Source of the DNA: Rhodopirellula baltica
GTDB taxonomy: Bacteria > Planctomycetota > Planctomycetia > Pirellulales > Pirellulaceae
Direction: 5' to 3'
Assembly: GCA_002901265.1 (NCBI GenBank)
Contig: PPHI01000044.1
Span: 1-64,000, forward strand
DNA: 64,000 bases
Shown: positions 47,261-58,036 of the stretch, one piece after another
How the letters are laid out: every line of letters begins with the position of its first letter
Numbering within the stretch: the stretch's first letter is position 1
Translations under genes and position numbers: made by a program
Notes under the pieces: model-generated
Told to the model about the DNA's origin: nothing
Databases searched by the model: none
What the model saw: only the letters and a program-made list of their open reading frames with translations

Positions 47261-50200
47261 TTGGTTAAACTGCGATGGCTACTCGGAACGAGTGGCGAAG
47301 TATCCAGAACATACCTAGATGCGAAATGGATTGCGCGTCGCGAAAAGCAACTCTTGAGGTCGACGATCGAAGTGTGTGACGCATACCAACCAATCGCAAT
47401 CATTGGGCTCGGATGTCGATTTCCAGGCGGATGTGACAGTCCACTGCGCTACTGGGAACTTCTAAAGAATGGTCGCGAAGCGATCAGTATGACTCCGCCG
47501 GATCGTTGGTCGTTGGAAAAGTTTTATTGTGGCGGACGCGCCCGACCCGGCAAAACGCAAAGCCGCTGGGGGGGCTACGTTCACGACATTGATCGCTTTG
47601 ATCCCGACCTGTTTCGGATCTCACCTCGAGAAGCGTCGGCTATGGACCCACAGCAGCGAATGTTGCTGGAATCCGCTTACCGCGCCGCCGAAGACGCAGG
47701 CGTTCCACTGCAACGGTTGGCCGGGCAAAACGTATCGGTCCATGTTGGTATCAGCAGCATCGACTACTCCGTCGCGGCATTAAGCGCGCGCGATCGAGGA
47801 GTGATCGGTCCGTACAGCAATACCGGCGGCAGCAGCAGCATCGCCGCCAATCGGATCTCGTATTGCTTCGACTTGCGTGGCGAAAGCTTGGCGATCGATA
47901 CTGCCTGTTCGTCATCACTAATCGCAGTTCATTTGGCGTGCGAAAGTCTGCAAGACTCCGAAAACCAGATGGCGTTCGCCGGAGGTGTGAACGCGTTGTT
48001 GATGCCCGATTTCTATGTGGCATTCAGTCAACTGGGGGTCCTTTCACCAGACGGACGCTGCAAAACATTCGACGCGTCTGCAAATGGCTACGTGCGAAGT
48101 GAAGGCGCCGGGATGGTGTTGCTCAAACGTCTTTCGGATGCCATCGCGGAAGGTGACCAGATCTATGCGGTCATCCGAGGATCCGCCACCAACCAAGATG
48201 GCCGTACCGAAGGGTTGACGGTCCCCAGTGGTGAAGCACAGGCTTCGCTGATACGCAAAACGATGGAGCGTGCAAAAGTTCATCCATCGGAAATCAGCTA
48301 CGTCGAAGCGCACGGCACAGGTACCCCGGTCGGCGACCCCATCGAAGCGCGCGCCATTGGCAGTTGTTATGGCGTATCCAGCGGAACGCCCTGCACGATC
48401 GGCAGCGTGAAAACCAATATCGGGCACTTGGAAGCGGGTGCCGGTATCGCAAGTGTGATCAAGGTCGCGCTGGCCATTAAACATCAAACGATCCCGGCGC
48501 ATTTGAACTTCGCAACGCCGAATCCCGCAATCGATTTTGGCGGTTTAGGGCTATCGGTTGCAAAGCAAACGTCTGCCTGGAAACGGGACGGAAACCTTGT
48601 CGCCGGGATCAACGGTTTCGGCTATGGTGGTGCCAACGCCCACCTGATTCTCAGTGAACCGATGGTTGAACCATGCGGTTCGCGATCGACCTCGTCCAAG
48701 CCCGCCAAACGAACGTCGACCGGCTATCACTGTTTGCCGGTCACAGGACACAATCCTCAAGCACTGGTCGAAACTGCCAAGGACTGGGCCGATCACTTGT
48801 CGTCCACCAATGTGCCGGTCGACCACATCATTCGCACTGCCAGTCAACGTCGTACGCACCATGCCTTCCGCAGTGTGGCGATTGGAAATGACTGCCAACA
48901 ACTGATCGACGACCTCCGGCGGATTGCCGAAGAACCAGACACTCTCGTTTCGGCGGTGAATTCGAATCTGAATTCGCAGGAGACGCCCAAACTGGCATTC
49001 GTCTGTTGCGGTCAAGGACCGCAATGGTGGGCGATGGGACGGGAGTTTCTGCAGCAGTGCCCGGTGTTTGCTGACGTGATTGACCGCTGTGACAAGGCGT
49101 TTAGCGAGCATGTCGACTGGTCATTGCATGAAGAATTAAGTCGCGGCGAATCTGAATCGCGAATGCAGCAGACATCGATCGCGCAGCCTAGTTTGTATGC
49201 GCTGCAAATCGCATTGGCTGCCGTTTGGAAAGACGCCGGAATAACGCCGTCCGTCGTTGTCGGTCACAGTGTCGGCGAAATTGCTGCCGCGTACCTATCG
49301 GGTGCGTTGACGTTCGATGAAGCCGCCGCCGTCGCGGTTCATCGTGGACGCACGATGGATTTGGCAACGAGCCGCGGAGCGATGATCGCCGTCGGATTGC
49401 GACTTGACGAAGCTACCGAGTGGCTCCGTGGACTCGAACAAAAAATTTCGATCGCCGCAATCAACGGTCCAGCGTCGTTGACGTTGTCCGGATGCAAAGA
49501 CGCGGTCGAAGCATTGGCTACGCGGCTGGAAGCGAAGAACATCTTTTGCCGACAATTGAAGGTTGAATATGCATTCCACAGTCCGCTTGTCGATCCCGTC
49601 AAAACAGAGCTCGTGAAGTCGCTGGCGTCACTTCGTCCGACCGAATGTGACGTGCCGATGATCAGCACTGTGACTGGGAAATTCATTGACGGGCAAAAGT
49701 TGGACGCGAGTTACTGGTGGGACAACGTTCGCCAATCCGTTCGCTTCGCCGACGCGATGGACGAGTTGCTTGACGCCGATGTTCGTTTTGCGATCGAGCT
49801 CGGGCCGCACCCTGTACTCGCTTACTCGATCGACGAATGCTATTCCCAGCGTGGTGCGAACTGTGTCACCGTCGCGTCGTTGAATCGCAAACAGTCTGAC
49901 GCACTGCAATTCGCGACTGCCAAAGCCGCATTGTTTAATGCAGGCTACCCGATCGAATTGTCGACGGGGCAGTTGAGCGATTTGGATAGCGATTCGGACC
50001 ATGGGGTGTTTTCAGGTTCCCAGCAACTTCCGCCACTGGCAATGACGCGACGTCATCTATGGGCAGAGTCGGCGGAGTCTTTGCAGATGCGGTCGGTCGA
50101 ACAATGGCACCCTGTCTTGGGGAACCGCTGCGACGATGACCAGCCCACTTGGATGACGCGAGTCGATTTGGATTGTCAAGCGATCTTAGCCGACCACCGC

Positions 50201-53200
50201 GTTCGAAACTCATGTGTGCTTCCCGCTGCCGCCCTGTTGCGCCTTTGCATTGCCGTGGGCGAACAGGTGCATCCTGATGACGTCGTTTCCATCGAAAACT
50301 TTCGTATGTTGGGCGCGTGTATGCTGTCGCCCGATTCGCCGATTCGCATTCAAACAAAATATGATGTCCATCGACGGCAAGTCACGATCACTCGCAGCGA
50401 CATCGATCAAACCGATTGGACGCCGATCGCGACCGCTGACTTAAGTCATTCGGTGGTCTCGCGCGAAACGGAAAACTTCCAGTGCAAGTCCGTGTCGACG
50501 GCTCATTCACAACCCATTACGGCCGACCAACTGTACGGGCACTGTGAAGACCTCGGATTGAACTATGACCTTCGTTTTCGCGGAGTGCTGGAAGCGAGTC
50601 GCGAAGATTACAAAGCGGTCGCCAAAGTCGTGCTGCCGTTGGAACGTGATCCCGGCGACCATAGCGACCGGTTCTCCGTCGATGCGTCGTTACTCGATAG
50701 CTGCTTCCATGCAATGGTTGTTGCCGATCCGGCGTTTGATGACCCGTCAGGCGGTTTGTATTTGCCAAACCGCATCGCGTCGATCGACGTGTTCGGACCG
50801 ATCGAATCCAACCTTGTGGTGGTCGCAAAAATCTTGCGCAAAGATCGCTACCGAATGGTGGCTGACCTAGCAGTCTACAACGCATTCGGACGGTTGGTGG
50901 TCAAACTGCATGGTTTCGAAAGCATGCGAGTCTCGGGCAGCCAACGTCACAACAAAATCGATGACTTGCTCTATCGATATTGCTGGAAACCGGCGGAAAA
51001 GCTTGAATCGCAACTGATCGAAACGCCCCGTAAATGGCTGGTGTTTTCAGATCTAACGGGAATCGCTGCAAAAATTGGCGAGCGATTGCCTGCGGGCGAT
51101 CGTGTGATCTCGGTCCAGCACGGCACCACGTTCAAACGCCTCGGGGACAGTGCGTTTATTATTGATCCAGAAGACCGCACGCACTTTGATCGTCTGCTGG
51201 CGGATGTCGGTGATGGCGTGACGGACATCGTCTACTTATGGGGGATCGACGTCCCCGAGAACGCAGAACTGGATTCAAACGCGCTCGAAAAATCCACAAT
51301 CCTGACTTCGCTGGCCCCCATGCACTTGGCGGCCGCATGGCAATCGGCTGAAGAAAAGTCGATTCAACAAGCCGTGGCACGACTGTTTGTCATCACTTGT
51401 CATGCCCAGCCAAGCGATAAGCGGACTGACTCGATCGTCGTTGCGGCCGCCCCGCTGATCGGAATCGGCCGTGTCATTGCCAGCGAATTGACTCGATTAA
51501 AAACACGTCTGGTCGATTTGGAAAACGTCGATCCGTCGTGCCAAGACCGTTTGGTCGACGAATTGGTTTCGCGAACCGATGACGAAGACGAAGTGATGTA
51601 TCGGGATACGATTCGCTGGGTTCGACGTTTCGAGCCTTCCGAACGTCTGCCACTTCGGCCGGAAAGTAAAGCTCGATCTCGCAGCAAACTATATCGTGGC
51701 GAAGCGAACTCGATCGACCAGCTTGCATATCGATCGGTCGCCGCGGCCGAATTGGCTGACAACGAAGTCGAGATTCGTGTCTTTGCCGCTGGGCTGAACT
51801 TTAGCGACGTCATGAAGGCGCTTGACCTGTACCCTGGCTTGCCGGACGGCCCGCCTGTTTTAGGTGCGGAGTGCAGCGGCGAAGTGATTCGTGTCGGACG
51901 TGGCGTTACAGAATTCAGCATCGGCGACGAAGTCATCGCGGTTGCCCCTGGTGCCTTTGCGACGCATGTGCAAGTTAAACAAGAGTTGGTCGCTCGCAAG
52001 CCATCCGTGCTGTCACACGCCGAAGCGGCAGCGATTCCGATCGCATTCTTGACTGCCGAATATGCATTGTCCGATTTGGCTCGGATCCGCGAAGATGAAT
52101 CGGTGTTGATCCATTCGGCCAGCGGCGGGGTCGGATTGGCTGCCATCCAATTGGCAAAATCAGCCGGTGCAAAGATCTATGCCACCGCAGGAACCGACGA
52201 AAAACGTGCCTTCGTTCGAGTCGCCGGCGCTGAATTGGTGATGGATTCCCGTTCGCTGCGATTTGGTCGCCAAGTTACCAAGCATACTGCCGGTCGCGGC
52301 GTGGACGTTATCCTGAATTCGTTACCCGGCGACGCGATCCGTCAGGGACTATCGATCTTGTCCATTGGCGGTCGTTTCTTGGAAATCGGCAAACGCGATA
52401 TCTATGCGGATGCTCCGCTGGGAATGATGCCGCTGAAAAACAACCTGTCGTTCATGGCGATCGACCTGGATCAATTGATTCGCCATCAGCCAGAACGGTT
52501 GGGCAAAATGCTTCGGCAATTGGTCAAGCGTTTTGAAAGCGGAGAGTTACAGGCTCTTCCGATCAAAGTCTTTGATGCGGATGAAACCGATCAATCGTTC
52601 CGCTGGATGCAGCAGGCCAAGCACATCGGCAAAGTCGTCATCGATTACAAGCTGGAGCCCAACCACGTTTTCGCTGGCACCGACACATCGGTTAGGTTGC
52701 ATGCCGATCGGACCTATTGGATCGCCGGAGGAATGGGCGGATTCGGGTTGCGTGTTGCCGAGTGGCTCGTCGAACGTGGCGCGAAGCACTTGGTACTTGG
52801 CGGTCGCAGCCAAAAGCTTTCGCCAGATGTGATTACCGCAGTGCGGGAAATCGAGGCGAAATACCAAATCACGATTCGGCACAAACCGGTCGACCTTGTC
52901 AAACGACAGTCCGTCCAGCAGATCGCGGACGAAATTGAAAGAGAACTCCCGCCGCTTGCCGGCGTCTTTCATACGGCAATGGTTCTCGAAGATCGTTTGT
53001 TGGCTGATCTTGATCGCGAGACCTTGGAACGTGTCTTGCGACCGAAAGTCCAGGGCGGTTGGAATTTGCATGACGTAACCAGCGATTATGACCTCGATCA
53101 CTTCGTCTTGTTTTCGTCATTGTCCAGCCTGTTCGGGCATGCAGGGCAAGCGAACTACTCGGCGGCCAATGCGTTTTTGGATTCGCTGGCACATCACCGG

Positions 53201-53917
53201 CGTTTCATCGGTTTGCCAGGTGTCGCAATCAATTGGGGACACGTCGGCGAAGTCGGCTACCTGGCCGCACGCAACGAATTGAGCCAACGTTTGGAGCGTC
53301 AAGGCGTACTGACGTTCTCTGCCGATGAAGCGATGCGTTGCCTGGGCCATATTTTGGCTCAGGATTTGACCGATCAAAGTGTCTTGCGGATGGATTGGAG
53401 CAAGTGGCGTGGGCTCGGCTTAACCGGTGACGTCTCTCCACGGTTTGCACATCTACTGCAGGGACGTTCGGACCACTCAATTCATACCACTCGACTAGCC
53501 ACCGCCGAAGAAATACGTGATACCGATGCTGGCGAACGCCGCAACCTGATCGCCGCTATCATTGGGCAAAAAGCTGCGACGCTACTGGGAATCGACGCGG
53601 ACGAGCTTCCTTGGGATCGTCCTTTGTTGTCGCTCGGTCTGGATTCGCTGATGGCCGTCGAGATGCGGAACTGGATCGAAAGTCGCTTACAAATCGAAAT
53701 GCCGATCGCGGACCTGATGCGAGCCGAGGGGTTGAACGAACTGACAAACGCTGCGACGTTGATCTTCGGAGATTCCGATGCGGCACCAACAGATTCGGCA
53801 AACGCGGTTTCGACGCAGCAGTTGCTCGATCAGCTACCCGCCATGAGTGATGCGTCGGTTGACGAGTTGTTGGCAAAATTGATGAACGAGTCAGAAGGTA
53901 AGCTGGGCGGTGGATGA
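47261..53917 (+). CDS. Type I polyketide synthase, KS-AT-DH-ER-KR-ACP (mirror copy)
   Basis: Identical in translation to 12905-19561, with every catalytic motif listed there. The TTG start lies 85 bp after the permease stop. Confidence 0.93.
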   Translation: MVKLRWLLGTSGEVSRTYLDAKWIARREKQLLRSTIEVCDAYQPIAIIGLGCRFPGGCDSPLRYWELLKNGREAISMTPPDRWSLEKFYCGGRARPGKTQSRWGGYVHDIDRFDPDLFRISPREASAMDPQQRMLLESAYRAAEDAGVPLQRLAGQNVSVHVGISSIDYSVAALSARDRGVIGPYSNTGGSSSIAANRISYCFDLRGESLAIDTACSSSLIAVHLACESLQDSENQMAFAGGVNALLMPDFYVAFSQLGVLSPDGRCKTFDASANGYVRSEGAGMVLLKRLSDAIAEGDQIYAVIRGSATNQDGRTEGLTVPSGEAQASLIRKTMERAKVHPSEISYVEAHGTGTPVGDPIEARAIGSCYGVSSGTPCTIGSVKTNIGHLEAGAGIASVIKVALAIKHQTIPAHLNFATPNPAIDFGGLGLSVAKQTSAWKRDGNLVAGINGFGYGGANAHLILSEPMVEPCGSRSTSSKPAKRTSTGYHCLPVTGHNPQALVETAKDWADHLSSTNVPVDHIIRTASQRRTHHAFRSVAIGNDCQQLIDDLRRIAEEPDTLVSAVNSNLNSQETPKLAFVCCGQGPQWWAMGREFLQQCPVFADVIDRCDKAFSEHVDWSLHEELSRGESESRMQQTSIAQPSLYALQIALAAVWKDAGITPSVVVGHSVGEIAAAYLSGALTFDEAAAVAVHRGRTMDLATSRGAMIAVGLRLDEATEWLRGLEQKISIAAINGPASLTLSGCKDAVEALATRLEAKNIFCRQLKVEYAFHSPLVDPVKTELVKSLASLRPTECDVPMISTVTGKFIDGQKLDASYWWDNVRQSVRFADAMDELLDADVRFAIELGPHPVLAYSIDECYSQRGANCVTVASLNRKQSDALQFATAKAALFNAGYPIELSTGQLSDLDSDSDHGVFSGSQQLPPLAMTRRHLWAESAESLQMRSVEQWHPVLGNRCDDDQPTWMTRVDLDCQAILADHRVRNSCVLPAAALLRLCIAVGEQVHPDDVVSIENFRMLGACMLSPDSPIRIQTKYDVHRRQVTITRSDIDQTDWTPIATADLSHSVVSRETENFQCKSVSTAHSQPITADQLYGHCEDLGLNYDLRFRGVLEASREDYKAVAKVVLPLERDPGDHSDRFSVDASLLDSCFHAMVVADPAFDDPSGGLYLPNRIASIDVFGPIESNLVVVAKILRKDRYRMVADLAVYNAFGRLVVKLHGFESMRVSGSQRHNKIDDLLYRYCWKPAEKLESQLIETPRKWLVFSDLTGIAAKIGERLPAGDRVISVQHGTTFKRLGDSAFIIDPEDRTHFDRLLADVGDGVTDIVYLWGIDVPENAELDSNALEKSTILTSLAPMHLAAAWQSAEEKSIQQAVARLFVITCHAQPSDKRTDSIVVAAAPLIGIGRVIASELTRLKTRLVDLENVDPSCQDRLVDELVSRTDDEDEVMYRDTIRWVRRFEPSERLPLRPESKARSRSKLYRGEANSIDQLAYRSVAAAELADNEVEIRVFAAGLNFSDVMKALDLYPGLPDGPPVLGAECSGEVIRVGRGVTEFSIGDEVIAVAPGAFATHVQVKQELVARKPSVLSHAEAAAIPIAFLTAEYALSDLARIREDESVLIHSASGGVGLAAIQLAKSAGAKIYATAGTDEKRAFVRVAGAELVMDSRSLRFGRQVTKHTAGRGVDVILNSLPGDAIRQGLSILSIGGRFLEIGKRDIYADAPLGMMPLKNNLSFMAIDLDQLIRHQPERLGKMLRQLVKRFESGELQALPIKVFDADETDQSFRWMQQAKHIGKVVIDYKLEPNHVFAGTDTSVRLHADRTYWIAGGMGGFGLRVAEWLVERGAKHLVLGGRSQKLSPDVITAVREIEAKYQITIRHKPVDLVKRQSVQQIADEIERELPPLAGVFHTAMVLEDRLLADLDRETLERVLRPKVQGGWNLHDVTSDYDLDHFVLFSSLSSLFGHAGQANYSAANAFLDSLAHHRRFIGLPGVAINWGHVGEVGYLAARNELSQRLERQGVLTFSADEAMRCLGHILAQDLTDQSVLRMDWSKWRGLGLTGDVSPRFAHLLQGRSDHSIHTTRLATAEEIRDTDAGERRNLIAAIIGQKAATLLGIDADELPWDRPLLSLGLDSLMAVEMRNWIESRLQIEMPIADLMRAEGLNELTNAATLIFGDSDAAPTDSANAVSTQQLLDQLPAMSDASVDELLAKLMNESEGKLGGG

Positions 53918-56900
53918 GTTATTGGACGGCTTGTCGAGCCAGGAAAAGCGTGACCTGTTAGCTCGTCTGCTGAAAGAAAAAGCCGAACGAGAAAGCTCTG
54001 CGAACACGGGCCGTTGGTTTCCGCAGTCCGTTGGGCAGCAAGGGTTGTGGTTTGCGTTTCAACGTGAACCACGACAGACCGCGTCGAATGTATTCTTTCC
54101 GTCTCGCTTTCGATCTCCACTGGACCTGGTTGCCTTAAAATCGGCGGTCGACCAAATGGTTCGGCGGCACGATGTGCTTCGTACGGTGTTTAATGATGAC
54201 GACGATGGCCAACCGGTCCAACGCGTGGTCGACGAACTACAGCCCAGCTTTGACGTCATCGACATGCCAGGGGCGACGGACGAAACGCTGCGGGCGAGAA
54301 TGCTTGCCGAGTGCACCAAGCCGTTTGACCTTCGCACCGGCCCGCTGTTGCGATTGGTGTGCCTGCGTGTTGCCAATGACGATGTCGTAGTGATCGCGAT
54401 CACCCATCACATCGTCGTCGATTTTTGGTCCTTGGTGATCATGATGCAAGAAATCGGCGAGTTGTACTCGGCAGCGACAATAGGTGCGGGGGCGAAACTG
54501 GATCCGCCCGCCAATCATTACCGAGAGTTCGTCGAGCAGCAACGTCGTTGGTTGACTTCCGGTGACGCCGAACGAAGCTTGCAAGAGTGGGAGCAACAAC
54601 TCGCCGGAGTCAGTCCGCTACTGGGATTGCCGCTCGATTTTGAACGTCCCGCACGGAGCGGACATCGTGCGAATGTCTGTCAGCTTTCATTTTCGCACGA
54701 AACAACACAACACGTCATTGAACTTGCACGCCAAACAGGAGTGACCGAAAACACGGTCGTTCTGGGGCTGGTACAGTCATTGTTGGCACGCTTCAGCGAC
54801 CAACAGCGATTCGCGATTGGGGTGCCGTTTTCCGGTCGCAGCAATCGTCGGTTTGAGCAGACTGTTGGGTTCTTCGTCAACATGTTGCCGATTGTCGCAG
54901 ACTTCTGTGCGAACCCGTCTTTTCAGCAAGTCGTGAAGACGGCCGGCGCAACGCTAGTGCATGCGTTGGACAATGAAAGAGTTCCGTTTGCCGAGATCGT
55001 CAAACGCGTTGCAACGATGCGTGACAACAGTCATCACCCGTTGTTCCAGGTTTCGTGCACCTTCGAAAAATCGCACGTCAAAAGTGAACAAGGTCGAGCT
55101 GGGTTCCTGTTCGGCAATGATACGCACAACATTTCTGACCACGGCCAATTCGCTGGTCTGCGCCAGGATGTGTTTACAATCGATCATCCGACGTGCCACT
55201 ACGATCTCGAGTTTGTTTTTGAATTCGGTGATGATCGACTGCGTGGGATGATTTGCTATGACGCGGAATTGTTTGATTCCGCGACGATTGATTCAATGAG
55301 CAAAGCGTTGTCACGATTGGCAATTGCGTGCCTCTCGTCACCACAGACTCCGGTTGGTCAGCACCATTTGACGCAAGCAGGTTCGCTTGGCAGCGAATCG
55401 GAACCGGCTGCCGGAACGATCGGCGAGTTATTGGCACACAGTGAATCGTTGATGGTGCGACAAGCAAAACAGTTCGCCAGCATGCTCATCAATCAGGGTG
55501 TGGCTGTTGGTGATGTTGTTCCTGTTTGTCTGTCACGATCCTCCGACGCTTGGATCGGAATTTTGGGTGTGATGTTGGCTGGCGGCACCGCTGTCCCGAT
55601 CGATCGTTCACAGCCCTCGGTCGAAGCAGAAGTGCTGAAATCGGATGCGTCCATCCGTACGGTTGTTTCTGATCTGGATTGCGAATGGGCGGCGAAATTC
55701 GGTGTGCCGATCATCAGCGTCACCGGTTTTGAGTTCGACCGGGCCGATCAGTCGGCAATGGAGTGCCTCGATCTGCCATCGGTGTTTCCAGAACAGCCAG
55801 CTTATATCATCTACACCTCTGGATCGACGGGAAAACCTAAAGGTGTTGTCGTGTCGCATTCGGCGATCACGAATACATTGCGGTGGCGTCGTCGTGAGAT
55901 ACCACTTGATTCTTCTGATCAAATCCTGGTTGTACTTTCACACCAATTTGATGCCGCGATGGCAACCGTCTTGTCTGCGTTGCATCAGAATGCCGGATTG
56001 GTGTGGCCGACAAAACCGGGGCCAGTCGATTTTGATCACCTTGTCGAATTGATCAATGAATATGACGTCACGGTGTTTCCAGCCGTTCCAAGTTTTCACG
56101 CCGCACTCGCAGACCATCTTCAGTACAGCGGACTTCGGTATAGCGGACTAAAATCGCTTCGGCAGCTTTGGTGTGGTGGTGAATCGTTGACACACTCTAT
56201 CGTGAGTAAAATTCGCAAGAGTTTTCGTGGTACCGTCTGGAATTTATATGGACCCACCGAAGCAGCTGTCGAAGCGACCGCAATGCGAGTCAACGAGTCG
56301 ATTGATCCGAGACGCGTCATTCCTATCGGCTTTCCGATTGATGGTACGGAAATCTTCATCCTGAACGACTGTTTGTGTCAGCAACCCTGTGGCGGCATCG
56401 GGCAAATAGCGATTGCCGGCAACGGGCTGGCGATCGGATATCTCAATCGTCCCGAATTGACCGCCGGTGCTTTCGTCCATTTCGAAGATAGAAGTCTTGG
56501 ATCGGTTTGTTCAAAACGTGTCTATTTGACAGGTGACCGGGGACGCAAGCTGGCTGACGGATCAATCGAATTTCTGGGACGCATTGATCATCAGGTGAAG
56601 GTTGCCGGATACCGGATCGAAACGGAAGAGATCGAACAGCGAATTGAAAGCCTTGATACTGTCCGACGTGCGGCTGTTGTTGTTGATCGATCGAGTGGTG
56701 ATCGCTTAGTCGCCTTCGTCGAGTTGAACGCGAATGCAACCGTTGACACGGTTCGACTGGACCTTCGTGAAATTCTGCCTGCCTACAAACGCCCGGCGAT
56801 CATCCACGCTCTTGATCGTTTGCCAGTTGGGACAAGCGGCAAAGTGCTTCGCGAGAAATTGTCGCTTCAGAGTGTCGGAAGCGAACGCCCGGTGACGAAG

Positions 56901-57995
56901 CCGCGAACGGATTTGGAAGCGTTTCTACTGTCACGATTCATGGAAGAATTGAGCGGTGGAAACGGGGCCACGGCGATGTCGATCGGCATCGATGATAATT
57001 TCTTCGAATCCGGTGGCACTTCGCTTGGGGCCGCAACCTTGGCGAGTCGTCTGAGTAGCGAGTTGCAGATCAATGTGCCAAGTTCGCTTTTGTTTGACGA
57101 GAGTGAAGTTCGTTTAGTTGCGAAACGACTTTGCCAGCTCTATCCGGATAGGGTCCGTAAGCAATTTGGAGAGGCGTCGCTGACTTACGTCTCCGCCGAA
57201 CCGAATGAAGAGTCGTCAGAGTCTCTACTTGTTTCCTTGACGGGGCATTCTTCGTCGACCCCTATCGTGATGGTGCATCCGCCGGGTGGGATTGTTCGAT
57301 GTTATCGTGAGATTGCCAAGGCACTTCCCCATGACCAGGGAATGTTCGCCGTTCGTGCACGTGGGCTTTACGGAGCGGAAACGCTTCCGTCGACGATCCA
57401 GCAATTGGCAGCCGACTACGCGGAACAGATTCAACAAGCCAATTTAGGGCAACGAATGGTACTGGGCGGATGGTCGCTCGGTGGCGTGTTCGCTTTTGAA
57501 GTTGCTCGCCACCTGACCGAACTCGGAATCAATGTGTCTGCATTGGTGTTGCTGGACAGCACCGTTCCTACAAAGAGTGACCCGGATGGACCGTCCGCCG
57601 GAATGGACTACGGGATCGATCTTTCGTTGGAGCAACTCGGGGATCTTTCGCCGGACGAACAGTTGCCGTTTTTATACGAACATGCAAGACGGCTTGGTGT
57701 TCTCGTTGAATCGCAACCAGAGTTGGTGGTCCAGAAAGTCATCGAAGATCTGCAGCGGTTGTTTTCACACCACGTGAAGCTTTGTCAGGACTGCGAATTG
57801 ACCGCGATTGACATCCCAGTTCATTTGCTGCGTCCTAAAGAAGTTCCGGGGCAAGCGGACGTTCGGCCAGACCGTGGTTGGTCACGCTGGGCCACATTCG
57901 TTGAATCGAAGGTGGTCGAAGGTCACCACCACAGCATGGTCCAAGGTGCAGGCGCCGTTCAAATCGCACAGTATCTGGATTCGCTGACGAGGTAG
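53910..57995 (+). CDS. Nonribosomal peptide synthetase, C-A-T-TE (mirror copy)
   Basis: Identical in translation to 8827-12912; the GTG start overlaps the PKS stop by 8 bp. Confidence 0.93.
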   Translation: MDELLDGLSSQEKRDLLARLLKEKAERESSANTGRWFPQSVGQQGLWFAFQREPRQTASNVFFPSRFRSPLDLVALKSAVDQMVRRHDVLRTVFNDDDDGQPVQRVVDELQPSFDVIDMPGATDETLRARMLAECTKPFDLRTGPLLRLVCLRVANDDVVVIAITHHIVVDFWSLVIMMQEIGELYSAATIGAGAKLDPPANHYREFVEQQRRWLTSGDAERSLQEWEQQLAGVSPLLGLPLDFERPARSGHRANVCQLSFSHETTQHVIELARQTGVTENTVVLGLVQSLLARFSDQQRFAIGVPFSGRSNRRFEQTVGFFVNMLPIVADFCANPSFQQVVKTAGATLVHALDNERVPFAEIVKRVATMRDNSHHPLFQVSCTFEKSHVKSEQGRAGFLFGNDTHNISDHGQFAGLRQDVFTIDHPTCHYDLEFVFEFGDDRLRGMICYDAELFDSATIDSMSKALSRLAIACLSSPQTPVGQHHLTQAGSLGSESEPAAGTIGELLAHSESLMVRQAKQFASMLINQGVAVGDVVPVCLSRSSDAWIGILGVMLAGGTAVPIDRSQPSVEAEVLKSDASIRTVVSDLDCEWAAKFGVPIISVTGFEFDRADQSAMECLDLPSVFPEQPAYIIYTSGSTGKPKGVVVSHSAITNTLRWRRREIPLDSSDQILVVLSHQFDAAMATVLSALHQNAGLVWPTKPGPVDFDHLVELINEYDVTVFPAVPSFHAALADHLQYSGLRYSGLKSLRQLWCGGESLTHSIVSKIRKSFRGTVWNLYGPTEAAVEATAMRVNESIDPRRVIPIGFPIDGTEIFILNDCLCQQPCGGIGQIAIAGNGLAIGYLNRPELTAGAFVHFEDRSLGSVCSKRVYLTGDRGRKLADGSIEFLGRIDHQVKVAGYRIETEEIEQRIESLDTVRRAAVVVDRSSGDRLVAFVELNANATVDTVRLDLREILPAYKRPAIIHALDRLPVGTSGKVLREKLSLQSVGSERPVTKPRTDLEAFLLSRFMEELSGGNGATAMSIGIDDNFFESGGTSLGAATLASRLSSELQINVPSSLLFDESEVRLVAKRLCQLYPDRVRKQFGEASLTYVSAEPNEESSESLLVSLTGHSSSTPIVMVHPPGGIVRCYREIAKALPHDQGMFAVRARGLYGAETLPSTIQQLAADYAEQIQQANLGQRMVLGGWSLGGVFAFEVARHLTELGINVSALVLLDSTVPTKSDPDGPSAGMDYGIDLSLEQLGDLSPDEQLPFLYEHARRLGVLVESQPELVVQKVIEDLQRLFSHHVKLCQDCELTAIDIPVHLLRPKEVPGQADVRPDRGWSRWATFVESKVVEGHHHSMVQGAGAVQIAQYLDSLTR

Positions 57996-58036
57996 CGTGG
58001 TCAGCTGCAGACGTTACTAAGTCGATCCAACACGTG

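Noticed and set aside
47261-57995. A second, independent PKS-NRPS cluster
   Set aside because: It is identical in translation to the left copy and lies at the exact mirror position, so it is the other arm of the repeat and not a paralogue.
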